Below, piece by piece: positions 15,222-24,154 of a DNA stretch of 64,000 nucleotides; positions within the stretch are counted from its first letter, which is position 1; the number at the start of each line of letters is the position of its first letter. The notes under the pieces are model-generated. The model ran no database searches. It worked only from the letters and a program-made list of their open reading frames with translations, and was not told the DNA's origin. Source of the stretch: JALYNX01 sp963746905 (GTDB taxonomy: Bacteria > Actinomycetota > Acidimicrobiia > Spongiisociales > ZC4RG35); contig CAVVCY010000003.1 of NCBI GenBank assembly GCA_963746905.1, positions 806,001-870,000 on the forward strand. Direction: 5' to 3'. The position numbers and the translations under genes are program-made.

Positions 15222-16592
15222 ATGAGCGAGCCAACCCTGGAGGGCGTCGAGAGCCCGGAGATCACCGAGGTGCTTGACGTCTGGGTCGCCGGGACGGAGG
15301 AGCCCGAGTTCAGTCCCACCGACGAGGGAGAGCAGGAGATCTCCGATCACGAGTCGGAGGCCAGGCTCGACGAGCAATTCGGGCGGGTCGTAGAGGACGA
15401 CTACGTGTTCGACGATGGGGTCGACGAGGGCGAGCGGATGATCCTCAACATGGGCCCCCAACACCCCTCCACCCACGGTGTGCTCAGGCTTCAGATCGAG
15501 CTCGAGGGAGAGATCATCCGGCGCACGAAGCCGATCATCGGCTATCTCCACACAGGGATGGAGAAGACCGGTGAGCAGCTCAACTTCTCCCAGGGCGGCA
15601 CCAATGTGACCCGGATGGACTATCTGGCGCCGTTCCACAACGAACTGGCCTACTCGCTCGCTGTGGAACGCCTCCTCGGGATCGAGGTCCCGCCAAGGGC
15701 GGCCGCGATCCGGGTTCTACTAACCGAGCTAAACCGCTGCTCTTCCCATCTTGTGGCACTTGCCACCAACGGGATGGACATCGGGGCCATCTCGATGATG
15801 ATCTATGGGTTCAGAGAGCGCGAGCAGATCCTGGCCTTCTTCGAGAAGACGACCGGTCTTCGCATGAACCACAACTTCATCCGGCCCGGCGGGGTCGCCG
15901 CGGATCTGCCCCCGGGATGGAAAGACGATGTCGACGCGATCCTCGGCGAGCTTCCGAGAAGGCTCCAGCAGTACGACGACCTGCTCGAGAACAACCCGAT
16001 CTGGGTGTCGCGGACCAAGGGGATCGGCGTGATCTCGGCCGAAGAAGCGGTGGCCTACGGGATCACCGGGCCTGCACTGCGGGCCGCCGGTGTGAGTTGG
16101 GACCTGCGCAAGGCGTTCCCCTACTCCGGGATCGAGAACTACGAGTTCGACATCCCGGTCGGCCAGAGAGGCGATGTCTATGACCGGTACCGGGTCCGGG
16201 TGGACGAGATCCACGAGTCATTGAAGATCGTGGAACAGGTGATGGACTCGATGCCCAAGGGTGACTACCGGGTCGACGACCGCAAGGTGACTCCGCCACC
16301 GCGGGCGCGCATCGACGAGTCGATGGAGGCGCTTATCCATCATTTCAAGCTGTTCACCGAAGGGTTCAAGGTGCCCACGGGCGAGACCTATGTCGCGGTC
16401 GAGTCCCCGCGTGGTGAGTTGGGCTGCTACCTGGTCTCCAACGGCGAGGCCCGCCCCTATCGGATCCATACCCGGGCCCCATCCTTCGCCAACCTCCAGG
16501 GTCTGCCCATCGCCATGGCCGACTCCCTGATGGCCGACACCGTCGCCACCATCGCCTCGATGGACCCGGTGATGGGTGACGTAGACCGCTAG
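15222..16592 (+). CDS. nuoD: NADH-quinone oxidoreductase subunit D
   Basis: 456 residues. The body begins at LNMGPQHPSTHGVLR and continues with IIGYLHTGMEK, typical of the quinone-site subunit NuoD. An extra N-terminal stretch of about 70 residues, rich in Glu and Asp, precedes it and is not part of the usual family. The ATG at 15222 lies one base after the nuoC stop. After this gene the nuo order is interrupted by a minus-strand gene in an inverted repeat before nuoE. Confidence 0.95.
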   Translation: MSEPTLEGVESPEITEVLDVWVAGTEEPEFSPTDEGEQEISDHESEARLDEQFGRVVEDDYVFDDGVDEGERMILNMGPQHPSTHGVLRLQIELEGEIIRRTKPIIGYLHTGMEKTGEQLNFSQGGTNVTRMDYLAPFHNELAYSLAVERLLGIEVPPRAAAIRVLLTELNRCSSHLVALATNGMDIGAISMMIYGFREREQILAFFEKTTGLRMNHNFIRPGGVAADLPPGWKDDVDAILGELPRRLQQYDDLLENNPIWVSRTKGIGVISAEEAVAYGITGPALRAAGVSWDLRKAFPYSGIENYEFDIPVGQRGDVYDRYRVRVDEIHESLKIVEQVMDSMPKGDYRVDDRKVTPPPRARIDESMEALIHHFKLFTEGFKVPTGETYVAVESPRGELGCYLVSNGEARPYRIHTRAPSFANLQGLPIAMADSLMADTVATIASMDPVMGDVDR

Positions 16593-16598
16593 GCATCG

Positions 16599-16632
16599 CT
16601 TACCTGAGGTACATGGCGCCAAATGTGGCGCT
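16599..16632 (+). repeat. Left arm of inverted repeat flanking the ydeI-like gene
   Basis: CTTACCTGAGGTA at 16599-16611 is the exact reverse complement of 17065-17077. The match continues at about two thirds identity for 21 more bases (27 of 34 in all). The core TACCTGAGGTA is itself a palindrome with one central base, so it could also be an operator. Confidence 0.7.
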
Positions 16633-16665
16633 ACGCCGACAAAGAATGAGCGGTCGACCCAAGAA

Positions 16666-17004
16666 TCACAGGTCGGGCGGCAGCGCGGCGAGGCCGGCGG
16701 CCGTCATCGTCCCTTCGTCCACCAACCGGCGGGCGATCTTTCGGTTCCGATCCGACCAGTTCGAGCCGATGCGTCGCGGGGCAAAGCGGATTGCCCAACG
16801 TGCCTCGTCGATTCTTTGGCCGTGAGAGTCGATCCATCCGTGACGCAGGGCGGTTTCCTGTAATTCATCGAGGGTGACGGTCTGTCTGCCGGACGTCTTC
16901 TTGTAGATGGCAACGACGATTTCCCGCTCGTTGTCACCGTGCGCCTCTAGCCATTTGTCGAAGTCGGCTTGACTGGACATCAGGGTTGAATGTGAGATGT
17001 CCAT
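16666..17004 (-). CDS. YdeI/OmpD-associated-like protein, C-terminally short, inserted in the nuo cluster
   Basis: 112 residues. Matches the N-terminal half of the YdeI family: FDKWLEAHGDN, VVAIYKKTSGRQTVTLDEL, ALRHGWIDSHGQRIDEAR, FAPRRIGSNWSDRNRKIARR, then TMTAAGLAAL. Family members are commonly 180-200 residues, so the usual C-terminal part is absent; the protein stops just after AGLAALPPDL. Function of the family is unclear. Two starts are possible: ATG 17004, with AGGGG touching it, or ATG 16980. The gene runs against the nuo genes and sits between inverted repeats 16599-16632 and 17044-17077, which suggests insertion. Confidence 0.7.
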   Translation of the reverse strand: MDISHSTLMSSQADFDKWLEAHGDNEREIVVAIYKKTSGRQTVTLDELQETALRHGWIDSHGQRIDEARWAIRFAPRRIGSNWSDRNRKIARRLVDEGTMTAAGLAALPPDL

Positions 17005-17043
17005 CCCCTGATTGTGCCCGAGTTGCCTGTTCTTTGTTCGATC

Positions 17044-17077
17044 AGCGCCAGATATGGCCTTACCTACCTCAGGTAAG
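17044..17077 (-). repeat. Right arm of inverted repeat flanking the ydeI-like gene, upstream of nuoE
   Basis: TACCTCAGGTAAG at 17065-17077 mirrors the left arm. It lies 50 bases upstream of nuoE, so it could act as an operator for a nuoE promoter as well as the end of an insertion. No target-site duplication was found outside the arms. Confidence 0.7.
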
Positions 17078-17127
17078 GGTCTTCGGGTTTCGCTACCCCC
17101 ACAGCCTCTCCCTATTCTCCGGCACCG

Positions 17128-17751
17128 ATGAGCCATTGGTCGGAGGCCACCCAGGACCGCGTCCGCGAGATCATCTCCCGTTACCCGAGGAAGCGATCGG
17201 CAGTGATGCCGCTTCTCTATCTGGCGGTGGCGGAAGAGGGCTATCTGAGCAACGAGGGCATGGAAGAGGTTGCCCGATGGGTGGAAATCACTCCGGCCCA
17301 GGTCCAAGCCGTCGCCAGCTTTTACACGATGTACAAGAGGGAGCGAACCGGGCGCTATCTCATCTCCTGTTGCACCTCGATCTCATGCATGCTGCTCGGC
17401 GCAGACGACGTGCTCCATGCCCTCGAGGACGAGTCAGGCGTCCCCCACGGGGAGACCGACGAAAAGGGCCTGCTCTCCGTTGAACACGTGGAATGCATCG
17501 GGGCCTGCGGTGGTGCGCCTGCGGTCCAGGTCAACTACGAGTTGATCGAAGGAGTTACCCCGGAACGGGCTCGCGACCTGGTCCGGTGGCTGAGCGGAGC
17601 CCGACCCGAGGTAATCAACACCGAGGAGATGCAGGAGCTGTTCGGGGGAGTCAAGAGCTTCGACTGGGGGATCAAGGAGGAATCGGGTGCCATCGGCCCC
17701 TATCCCGCCTTCCAGCCCTTCGGGACAGTGGGAAGCGAGGATCGTTCTTGA
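17128..17751 (+). CDS. nuoE: NADH-quinone oxidoreductase subunit E
   Basis: 207 residues. The [2Fe-2S] N1a ligands are visible as CCTSISC (C-x4-C) and VECIGACGGAP (C-x3-C). The N-terminal helical part contains SRYPRKRSAVMPLLYLAV. It works with NuoF in NADH oxidation. The stop overlaps the TTG start of nuoF (TTGA). A tail of about 50 residues after the cluster is longer than in minimal NuoE proteins. Confidence 0.94.
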   Translation: MSHWSEATQDRVREIISRYPRKRSAVMPLLYLAVAEEGYLSNEGMEEVARWVEITPAQVQAVASFYTMYKRERTGRYLISCCTSISCMLLGADDVLHALEDESGVPHGETDEKGLLSVEHVECIGACGGAPAVQVNYELIEGVTPERARDLVRWLSGARPEVINTEEMQELFGGVKSFDWGIKEESGAIGPYPAFQPFGTVGSEDRS

Positions 17752-19061
17752 CGACCCCTCTGGTGGTGACCCGTCGGATGACCGATCATCCAACGGACTC
17801 CCACACCATGGAGCGCTACGAGGCCACCGGCGGCTACCAACAGGCTCCACGCGCCCTGGGGATGACCAGGGACGAGTTGGTGGAGCTGATCAAGAAGTCG
17901 GGCCTTCTCGGTCGGGGAGGCGCGGCGTTCTCGACCGGGCTCAAATGGAGCTTTCTCGCCCCAGCCCGCCCCGCCTATCTGGTGATCAACGCAGACGAGT
18001 CCGAGCCCGGGACTTTCAAGGATCGCCAGCTTCTCGAGCGTGACCCCCACCAGATGCTGGAGGGGGTGATCATCACTGCAATCGCCAATGAGGTTCACCA
18101 CGCCTTCATCTACATCAGGGGCGAGTATCCGAAGCCGGCGAGACGGGTCCAAACCGCTGTGGATGCCGCCTACGCCAAGGGCTATCTCGGAACCGGGATC
18201 TTCGGGACCGACTATGACTTGGAGGTGACCGTCCATCTCGGCGCCGGTGCCTACATCTGTGGCGAAGAGACAGCCCTCATCAACAGCCTCGAGGGCCTCC
18301 GCGGTGAGCCGCGACTCAAGCCGCCCTACTTCCCCGCGGTGAAGGGCCTCTACATGCAGCCCACCATCGTCAACAACGTGGAGACGGTGTCCGATCTGCC
18401 CCACATCCTCGAGATGGGGGCCGAGGACTACGCCGATCTCGGTCACCCGATGGACACCGGGACCTTCATGACCTCGATCTCGGGCCACGTCAACCGCCCC
18501 GGGAATTACGAGCTGCCGCACGGGATCCTTTGGGGTGAGTTGATCTACGAGGTGGCCGGCGGCATCCGTGGGGATCGTGAGCTCAAGGCCTGGGTCCCAG
18601 GTGGCGCCTCGGCGCCCTGGTTCGTGCCCGACGTTCATCTCAACCAGCAGATCACAAAGGACGTCTGCGCGGAGGCCGGGTCGATGCTCGGCTCGGGGGC
18701 GGTGATCGTCATGGACGACACCACCTGCATGATCCGTGCCGCCGAGCGAATCGTCCGTTTCTTCGCCCACGAGTCGTGCGGCCAGTGCACTCCCTGCCGG
18801 GAGGGGACGACCTGGCTGGAGATGGTCCTTCGCCGGATCGAGACCGGCCAGGGGCGCCAGATCGACCTCGATCTGATGCTCGATGTCTCCGACGGGATCA
18901 GCATCGGGCTGTCGTGGCCTCCGAAGATGACGACCATCTGCCCCTTGGGCCCGTCGGCGGTATCGCCCATCATCTCCTTGCGTGACTACTTCCGGGACGA
19001 GGTAATGGCGCACGTCGAATTGGGCGCCTGCCCCCTGGAGAAGGCGGAGGCAACCGCATGA
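17748..19061 (+). CDS. nuoF: NADH-quinone oxidoreductase subunit F
   Basis: 437 residues. The NADH/FMN-binding stretch GLLGRGGAAFSTGLKW and the FMN segment GAGAYICGEETALINSLEG are present. The N3 [4Fe-4S] motif is SCGQCTPCREGT, with the fourth Cys in TTICPLG. It accepts hydride from NADH. TTG 17748 is the start, overlapping the nuoE stop, with GCGAGG about 7 bases upstream. Confidence 0.95.
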   Translation: MTTPLVVTRRMTDHPTDSHTMERYEATGGYQQAPRALGMTRDELVELIKKSGLLGRGGAAFSTGLKWSFLAPARPAYLVINADESEPGTFKDRQLLERDPHQMLEGVIITAIANEVHHAFIYIRGEYPKPARRVQTAVDAAYAKGYLGTGIFGTDYDLEVTVHLGAGAYICGEETALINSLEGLRGEPRLKPPYFPAVKGLYMQPTIVNNVETVSDLPHILEMGAEDYADLGHPMDTGTFMTSISGHVNRPGNYELPHGILWGELIYEVAGGIRGDRELKAWVPGGASAPWFVPDVHLNQQITKDVCAEAGSMLGSGAVIVMDDTTCMIRAAERIVRFFAHESCGQCTPCREGTTWLEMVLRRIETGQGRQIDLDLMLDVSDGISIGLSWPPKMTTICPLGPSAVSPIISLRDYFRDEVMAHVELGACPLEKAEATA

Positions 19062-19083
19062 GAGGACCGGTTCCCGCGCAGGG

Positions 19084-19149
19084 TGCCCCCCTCCCCGCCT
19101 CCGGCGGTACTCCCCCCAACGCTCACTTCGTTCGCTGGGGGGAGAAATG
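19084..19149 (+). repeat. REP-like hairpin repeat whose stem contains the nuoG ribosome-binding site (copy 1)
   Basis: About 65 bases, nearly identical to 26130-26195. CTCCCCCCA (19110-19118) pairs perfectly with TGGGGGGAG (19136-19144), and the ATG of nuoG follows 2 bases later. The G-rich strand of the stem is the only Shine-Dalgarno-like sequence, so pairing would hide it. A smaller cgcctccggcgg stem lies inside the repeat. Confidence 0.8.
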
Positions 19150-21573
19150 ACTGACATCGTCAACATCACCGTCGATGGCAAGCCGATCGAGGCCACGCCC
19201 GGCGAGATGCTGATCAAGGCCGCCCAGGATGGTGGCACCTACATCCCCCGATTCTGCTGGCACGAGCGGATGAATCCGGTGGGGATGTGCCGGATGTGCC
19301 TGGTCGAGGTTCAGGGCCCACGGGGGCCGATGATCATCACCGCCTGCACCAACCCGGTGGCGGAGGGCATGGTGGTCGACACCCAGAACGCCACGGTCAA
19401 GAAGGCCCAGGAGGGGATTCTCGAGTTTCTCCTCGCCAACCACCCCCTGGACTGCCCGATATGCGACAAGGGCGGCGAATGCCCTCTCCAGGACCAGGCG
19501 ATGTCGCACGGTCCCGGGGAGAGCCGGTTCGTCGAGATCAAGAGAAACTTCGAAAAGCCGATCCCGGTCTCGGATCTGGTCCTCCTCGATCGGGAGCGCT
19601 GCATCCTGTGTGCCCGCTGCACCCGATTCTCCGACGAGGTCAGTGGAGACCCGTTGATCGAATTCATGGAGCGGGGGAACGGGACCGAGGTCAACACCTT
19701 CCCCGATCTCCCGTTTTCCTCATATTTCTCGGGCAACACGGTCCAGATCTGCCCGGTTGGCGCTCTCACCGCCAAGCCTTACCGGTTCCGGGCCCGTCCC
19801 TGGGATCTGACCAAGGTGGAGAGCTCATCGCTGCTCGACACCGCCCACCCCCGCATCTCGATCCACGCCAGTCAGAACCAGATCCTTCGCTTTCTGGGAG
19901 TGGACAACGACGCCACCAACCACGGCTGGCTTTCGGACAAGGACCGATTCGGCTTCCAATACATCGAGTCCGGCGAGCGGCTCACCACCCCTCTGGTGAA
20001 TCGAGGCGGTGCGTTGGTCGAAGTCACCTGGAACGAGGCGCTCGACATCGTCGCCAATCGGATCGAGCTGATTCGAGACGACGACGGCGGCGGCGCCTTC
20101 GGCGTGATCGGGGGCGCCCGTGGCACCAACGAGGATGCCTACGCCCTATCCAAGTTTGCCCGGGTTGCCCTGGGGACCAACAACGTCGACTCCAGGGTTG
20201 GTGACGATCTCGCCTCACATTTCCTGGCGGCCACCGTCGATCGAGCCCTGATCTCAGACCTCGACGACGCCGACACCATCCTCGTTTGGGGCCCCGATCT
20301 CAAGGAGGAGCACCCGACCCTCTATCTGCGCGTGCGACGGGCAGCTCAGGAGCTCGGTGTGGCTCTGATCGTGATCCACCCTCGAAAGACGGGCCTCGAC
20401 GACCGCGCCGCACACAAACTCACATATCGCCCCGGTGGCGGATTCGCCCTTCTCGATGAGATCGCAAAAGGTGACCACCCCGACGTCGGCCACGCATTGG
20501 CGACCGGGAAGGTGGTCGCCATGGTCGGCCAGGCGTGCCACGCCGATGGGCCCAAGCTCGCCGAGTCGGTGGCCGCACTGGCACGCAACAAGGCTGGATC
20601 GGTCAAGATCATGCCCCTGGCGAGGCGAGCCAACATCTACGGGGCGCTCGACATGGGGCTTGCGCCGGATCTCCTCCCGGGACGGGTCGCGATGGATCCA
20701 ACCGGCATCGCAGGCCTGGCCACGACATGGGGTGACATCCCGACGGTCCCCGGCCGAGACACCCGCAGCATCCTCGAAGGTGTGGAGTCGGGCGATATCC
20801 GCTGTCTGTTCCTCGTCGGTGCGGACCCGGCTCGCGATCTCCCCGATCCCAAGGTTGCGCTCGAGGGCCTGGAGGCCGCCGAGTACGTGGTGGCCATCGA
20901 CATCTTCCTGAACGACTCGAATCGCTCGGCGGACGTGATCCTGCCAGCTTCCGGTTTCGCCGAGAAGGAGGGGACGGCGACCAACCTCGAAGGCAGGGTG
21001 CAAAAGTTGAACACGGTTCGGCCCGGACCGGGCCAAAGTCGCCCGGACTGGGCCATCCTCTCCGATATCGCCGAGCGCGCGGGGCGTCCCCTCGGCCTGG
21101 CGACCCCGGAGACGATTGCCAAGGAGATCGCAGAAGTCGCCCCGGTCTATGCCGGAGTCACCTGGGATCACCTCGAGTGGGAGTCGCGCGATGGGGCGGT
21201 CGTGCCCTTGTCCGGATCGCAGTCGATCAACCACATACCCGTGGCCCTGGATGGTCCACGTGCCCCGCGTGCGGCTTTGACCCTCCACGTCGCACGGACG
21301 CTCTATGACGATGGCGTCTTGATGCGGAACTGCCCTGCGCTACACCCTCTTGCGCCGGGCGCCGTGGCCTATCTCAACCCGGTCGACGCCCGCAAACTAG
21401 GTGCCCAGGAGGGGAGCTCGGTCCAGGTGGTCACCAAGCAGGGCGAAGGGGAGTTCTCGGTCAAATTCGACGAGGGGACACCGGCCGGGGTGGTCTACGT
21501 CCCCTTCAATCAAGCCGGTGGCGCCTACCTCGGCACGGACCCGGTAGTTCGGGTGAAGGCGGTCACCCGGTGA
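19147..21573 (+). CDS. nuoG: NADH-quinone oxidoreductase subunit G
   Basis: 808 residues. The N-terminal [2Fe-2S] domain has Cys in RFCWHERMN and GMCRMCLVEV. The His-Cys3 N5 motif is NHPLDCPICDKGGECPLQ, and a [4Fe-4S] site is CILCARCTRFSDE with CPVGAL. A molybdopterin-oxidoreductase-like domain follows. The optional N7 Cys set expected near residue 225 is not seen (SSSLLDTAHPRISIHA). It leads electrons from NuoF towards NuoI/NuoB. Its ribosome site lies in the hairpin repeat just upstream. The stop overlaps the GTG of nuoH. Confidence 0.95.
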   Translation: MTDIVNITVDGKPIEATPGEMLIKAAQDGGTYIPRFCWHERMNPVGMCRMCLVEVQGPRGPMIITACTNPVAEGMVVDTQNATVKKAQEGILEFLLANHPLDCPICDKGGECPLQDQAMSHGPGESRFVEIKRNFEKPIPVSDLVLLDRERCILCARCTRFSDEVSGDPLIEFMERGNGTEVNTFPDLPFSSYFSGNTVQICPVGALTAKPYRFRARPWDLTKVESSSLLDTAHPRISIHASQNQILRFLGVDNDATNHGWLSDKDRFGFQYIESGERLTTPLVNRGGALVEVTWNEALDIVANRIELIRDDDGGGAFGVIGGARGTNEDAYALSKFARVALGTNNVDSRVGDDLASHFLAATVDRALISDLDDADTILVWGPDLKEEHPTLYLRVRRAAQELGVALIVIHPRKTGLDDRAAHKLTYRPGGGFALLDEIAKGDHPDVGHALATGKVVAMVGQACHADGPKLAESVAALARNKAGSVKIMPLARRANIYGALDMGLAPDLLPGRVAMDPTGIAGLATTWGDIPTVPGRDTRSILEGVESGDIRCLFLVGADPARDLPDPKVALEGLEAAEYVVAIDIFLNDSNRSADVILPASGFAEKEGTATNLEGRVQKLNTVRPGPGQSRPDWAILSDIAERAGRPLGLATPETIAKEIAEVAPVYAGVTWDHLEWESRDGAVVPLSGSQSINHIPVALDGPRAPRAALTLHVARTLYDDGVLMRNCPALHPLAPGAVAYLNPVDARKLGAQEGSSVQVVTKQGEGEFSVKFDEGTPAGVVYVPFNQAGGAYLGTDPVVRVKAVTR

Positions 21574-22676
21574 GCTGGCCCGAGTTCGGAATCGTGGCGC
21601 TCCGGGTGGTGCTGACCTTCGTGCTGTTGATGGTGGTCACCATCATCAACGTTTGGGCCGAGCGCAAGATCCTGGCGAAGATGCAGAGCCGGATCGGGCC
21701 CAACCGGGCGGGCCCCTTCGGGATCCTGCAAACAGTGGCGGATGGGCTCAAGCTCTTCTTCAAGGAGGCGGTGACCCCGCGCAAGGTGGAGCTGGGGATG
21801 TATCTCCTCGCTCCGTTCCTTGCAGTGATCCCGGCGTTCCTGATCTTCATGATGGTCCCCTGGGGCAAGCCGTTCATGATCGGCGACTACGAGGTGGCGT
21901 TGCAGGGGGCGGACCTCAATGTGGGTCTGCTCTTCATCCTTGCAATGTCCTCCCTAGCGGTTTACGCCGTGGTCCTGGCGGGATGGTCCTCGGGGTCCAA
22001 GTACCCCCTTCTCGGAGGGGTGAGGGCTACCGCCCAGGCGATCTCCTATGAGGCGGCGATGGGGCTCGCGATGGTGGCAGTCGTGGTGTTCAGCGCGACT
22101 CAAGGCGAAGGTGGGACCCTGTCCCTCACCGAGATCGTCGAGCGACAGGCCGGCAATTGGGGTGACTTGATCCCGGTCTTGGAACCGGTGCTGCGCTACG
22201 TGCCTCGATGGAACGTGCTCCCGCAGATCGTTGCCTTCATCGTCTTCTTCATAGCCATCGTCGCCGAGACGAATCGGGCGCCTTTCGATCTGGTGGAAGC
22301 GGAGCAGGAGATCGTGGGCGGATTCCACACCGAGTACTCGGGTATGCGGTTCGCCATGTTCTTCCTTGCCGAATACGTCAACATCTTTTCGATGTCCGCA
22401 ATCGCCGCCACCCTATTCCTGGGTGGTTGGAACGGGCCGACCTTCGAGGGTGCCCTTCCTGGCTTCATCTCTGCTCTGCTGCCAACCATCTACTTCTTGA
22501 TGAAGACGTATTTCCTGGTTTTCATGTTCTTTTGGATCCGGGCCACGCTTCCCCGACTCCGTTATGACCAGCTCATGCAATTGGGCTGGAAGCGCCTCAT
22601 CCCCGTCGCCCTGGGATGGCTGGTGGTCTCGATCTCTGTCCTCGGGCTTCGCCAATTCGGGACTCCCTGGAGCTAG
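21570..22676 (+). CDS. nuoH: NADH-quinone oxidoreductase subunit H
   Basis: 368 residues, membrane subunit at the quinone entry. Conserved segments are ERKILAKMQSRIGPNRAGPF, GWSSGSKYPLLGGVRA, AETNRAPFDLVEAEQEIVGG and the final WIRATLPRLRYDQLM. GTG 21570 overlaps the nuoG stop (GTGA). Confidence 0.96.
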   Translation: MSWPEFGIVALRVVLTFVLLMVVTIINVWAERKILAKMQSRIGPNRAGPFGILQTVADGLKLFFKEAVTPRKVELGMYLLAPFLAVIPAFLIFMMVPWGKPFMIGDYEVALQGADLNVGLLFILAMSSLAVYAVVLAGWSSGSKYPLLGGVRATAQAISYEAAMGLAMVAVVVFSATQGEGGTLSLTEIVERQAGNWGDLIPVLEPVLRYVPRWNVLPQIVAFIVFFIAIVAETNRAPFDLVEAEQEIVGGFHTEYSGMRFAMFFLAEYVNIFSMSAIAATLFLGGWNGPTFEGALPGFISALLPTIYFLMKTYFLVFMFFWIRATLPRLRYDQLMQLGWKRLIPVALGWLVVSISVLGLRQFGTPWS

Positions 22677-22678
22677 CT

Positions 22679-23335
22679 GTGGGAATGCTGCGCGAGCTCA
22701 TCAAGGGTCTCCGGGTCACCGGAGGGACGATGTTGCGCACCATCACCGGTGAGGAATTGGTCACCACCCAGTATCCCAAGGAGATGCGTGACAAGCCGCA
22801 ACGGTTCCACGGCCGTCACGTCCTCAACCGATACCCCGACGGCATGGAGAAGTGCATTGGATGCGAGCTGTGTGCGGGTGCCTGCCCTGCCAAATGCATC
22901 TACGTGCGTGGCATGGACAACGACCCGGCTAACCCGACCTCGCCGGGCGAGCGATACGGCTACGTGTACGAGATCAACATGCTGCGGTGCATCTTCTGTG
23001 GGCTCTGCGTCGAGGCTTGCCCCACCGAGGCCATCACTATGACCTCCCTCTTCGAGTTCTCGACCACCAGTCGCCAGGACGCCATCTACACCCGCGAGAC
23101 CCTGCTGATGGACAAGCGGGGAACTGTCCCCCACATGTTCCCCGATGACGAGCTTGCCGACATGGAGGAGCTAAACACCGCCGACGGCTGGCTGAGGGCC
23201 ACTGCGCCCGCCGGGGTCGCTGCCTACGAGGGGATCCAGATGTGGCAGCGGACACCGGGGCCGGCCGAATGGCCCCCCGAGCCATCTCAGGAAGAGCGTG
23301 ACCGCCGAAGCGAAACGGGTGAATCCGATGGCTGA
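22679..23335 (+). CDS. nuoI: NADH-quinone oxidoreductase subunit I
   Basis: 218 residues with two [4Fe-4S] motifs, CIGCELCAGACP and CIFCGLCVEACP, for clusters N6a/N6b. I chose GTG 22679, with GGAG 6 bases upstream; ATG 22685 is an alternative. The C-terminal end (after about residue 150) is longer than in E. coli NuoI. It overlaps nuoJ by 8 bases. Confidence 0.95.
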   Translation: MGMLRELIKGLRVTGGTMLRTITGEELVTTQYPKEMRDKPQRFHGRHVLNRYPDGMEKCIGCELCAGACPAKCIYVRGMDNDPANPTSPGERYGYVYEINMLRCIFCGLCVEACPTEAITMTSLFEFSTTSRQDAIYTRETLLMDKRGTVPHMFPDDELADMEELNTADGWLRATAPAGVAAYEGIQMWQRTPGPAEWPPEPSQEERDRRSETGESDG

Positions 23336-23852
23336 GGCCTTGCTGTTCGTGACGATGGGCCTTTGTGCCCTTGGGGGAGCCGTGACTGTGGTGGTGGCTC
23401 GCAACACGGTCTACTCGGCGATGGGCCTGCTCGCGACCCTGTTCTCGGTGGCGGTGATCTATGTGGTCCAGCTCGCCCATCTCGTGGCGGCGGTCCAGGT
23501 GATCGTCTACGCCGGGGCAGTGATGACTCTGTTCCTGTTTGTGATCATGCTGATCGGAGTCGACCTCAGCGAGGACACAGACGAGCGGCTTCCCCGACAG
23601 CGGATGTGGGTGGGTGGCGTCGCCGGTCTGATAATCGTCTTGGCGGCGGTGGTGACCATCTCAGGGGACTTCGCGTGGGTGCCGGCGGCAGCCGCTGACC
23701 CGGTCGCGGAGGCAACGAACGGCACCGTCGAGGCAATCGCCGAGCCGCTGTTCACCGAGTGGGTCCTTGCCTTCGAGGCCACGGCTCTGCTGCTGACGAT
23801 CGCGGCGGCCGGGGCAATCGCCCTGGCACAGTTTCGGAGGGTGAGGGCGTAA
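23328..23852 (+). CDS. nuoJ: NADH-quinone oxidoreductase subunit J
   Basis: 174 residues with five expected membrane helices. Conserved segment NTVYSAMGLLATLFSVAVIY and HLVAAVQVIVYAGAVMTLFL. The ATG at 23328 starts just before the first helix. GTG 23298 in the same frame has AGGA 5 bases upstream and would add ten residues, so the start is not certain. Overlaps nuoI by 8 bases and nuoK by 1 base (TAATG). Confidence 0.92.
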   Translation: MAEALLFVTMGLCALGGAVTVVVARNTVYSAMGLLATLFSVAVIYVVQLAHLVAAVQVIVYAGAVMTLFLFVIMLIGVDLSEDTDERLPRQRMWVGGVAGLIIVLAAVVTISGDFAWVPAAAADPVAEATNGTVEAIAEPLFTEWVLAFEATALLLTIAAAGAIALAQFRRVRA

Positions 23853-24154
23853 TGGTCGCCCCTGGCTGGTACATGGGCCTGGCTGCGGCCCTGTTCAGCA
23901 TCGGCGCCCTAGGGATCCTGCTGCGCAGGAATGCCCTGGTGATGTTCATGTGCATCGAGCTGATGCTCAACGCCGTGAACCTCACACTGATCTCCGCCGG
24001 CCGGGCCATGAATGATCTCAACGGCCAGGTTGCGGTGTTCTTCATACTGGTGGTGGCCGCCGCCGAAGTCGTGGTCGGCCTGGCCATCATCGTGGCCATC
24101 TTCCGCCGCCGGGCCACCGCTTCGGTGGACGAGCTGAGCGAGCTGAAAGGTTGA
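23852..24154 (+). CDS. nuoK: NADH-quinone oxidoreductase subunit K
   Basis: 100 residues, three membrane helices, standard NuoK length. IGALGILLRRNALVMFMCIE and LMLNAVNLTLI carry the conserved membrane glutamates of the proton channel. ATG 23852 overlaps the nuoJ TAA; the stop overlaps the TTG of nuoL. Confidence 0.95.
   Translation: MVAPGWYMGLAAALFSIGALGILLRRNALVMFMCIELMLNAVNLTLISAGRAMNDLNGQVAVFFILVVAAAEVVVGLAIIVAIFRRRATASVDELSELKG

Noticed and set aside
23171..23480. Long open frames antisense to nuo and other genes
   Set aside because: High G+C genes give long empty antisense frames; the text is Arg/Pro/His-rich without motifs or ribosome sites.
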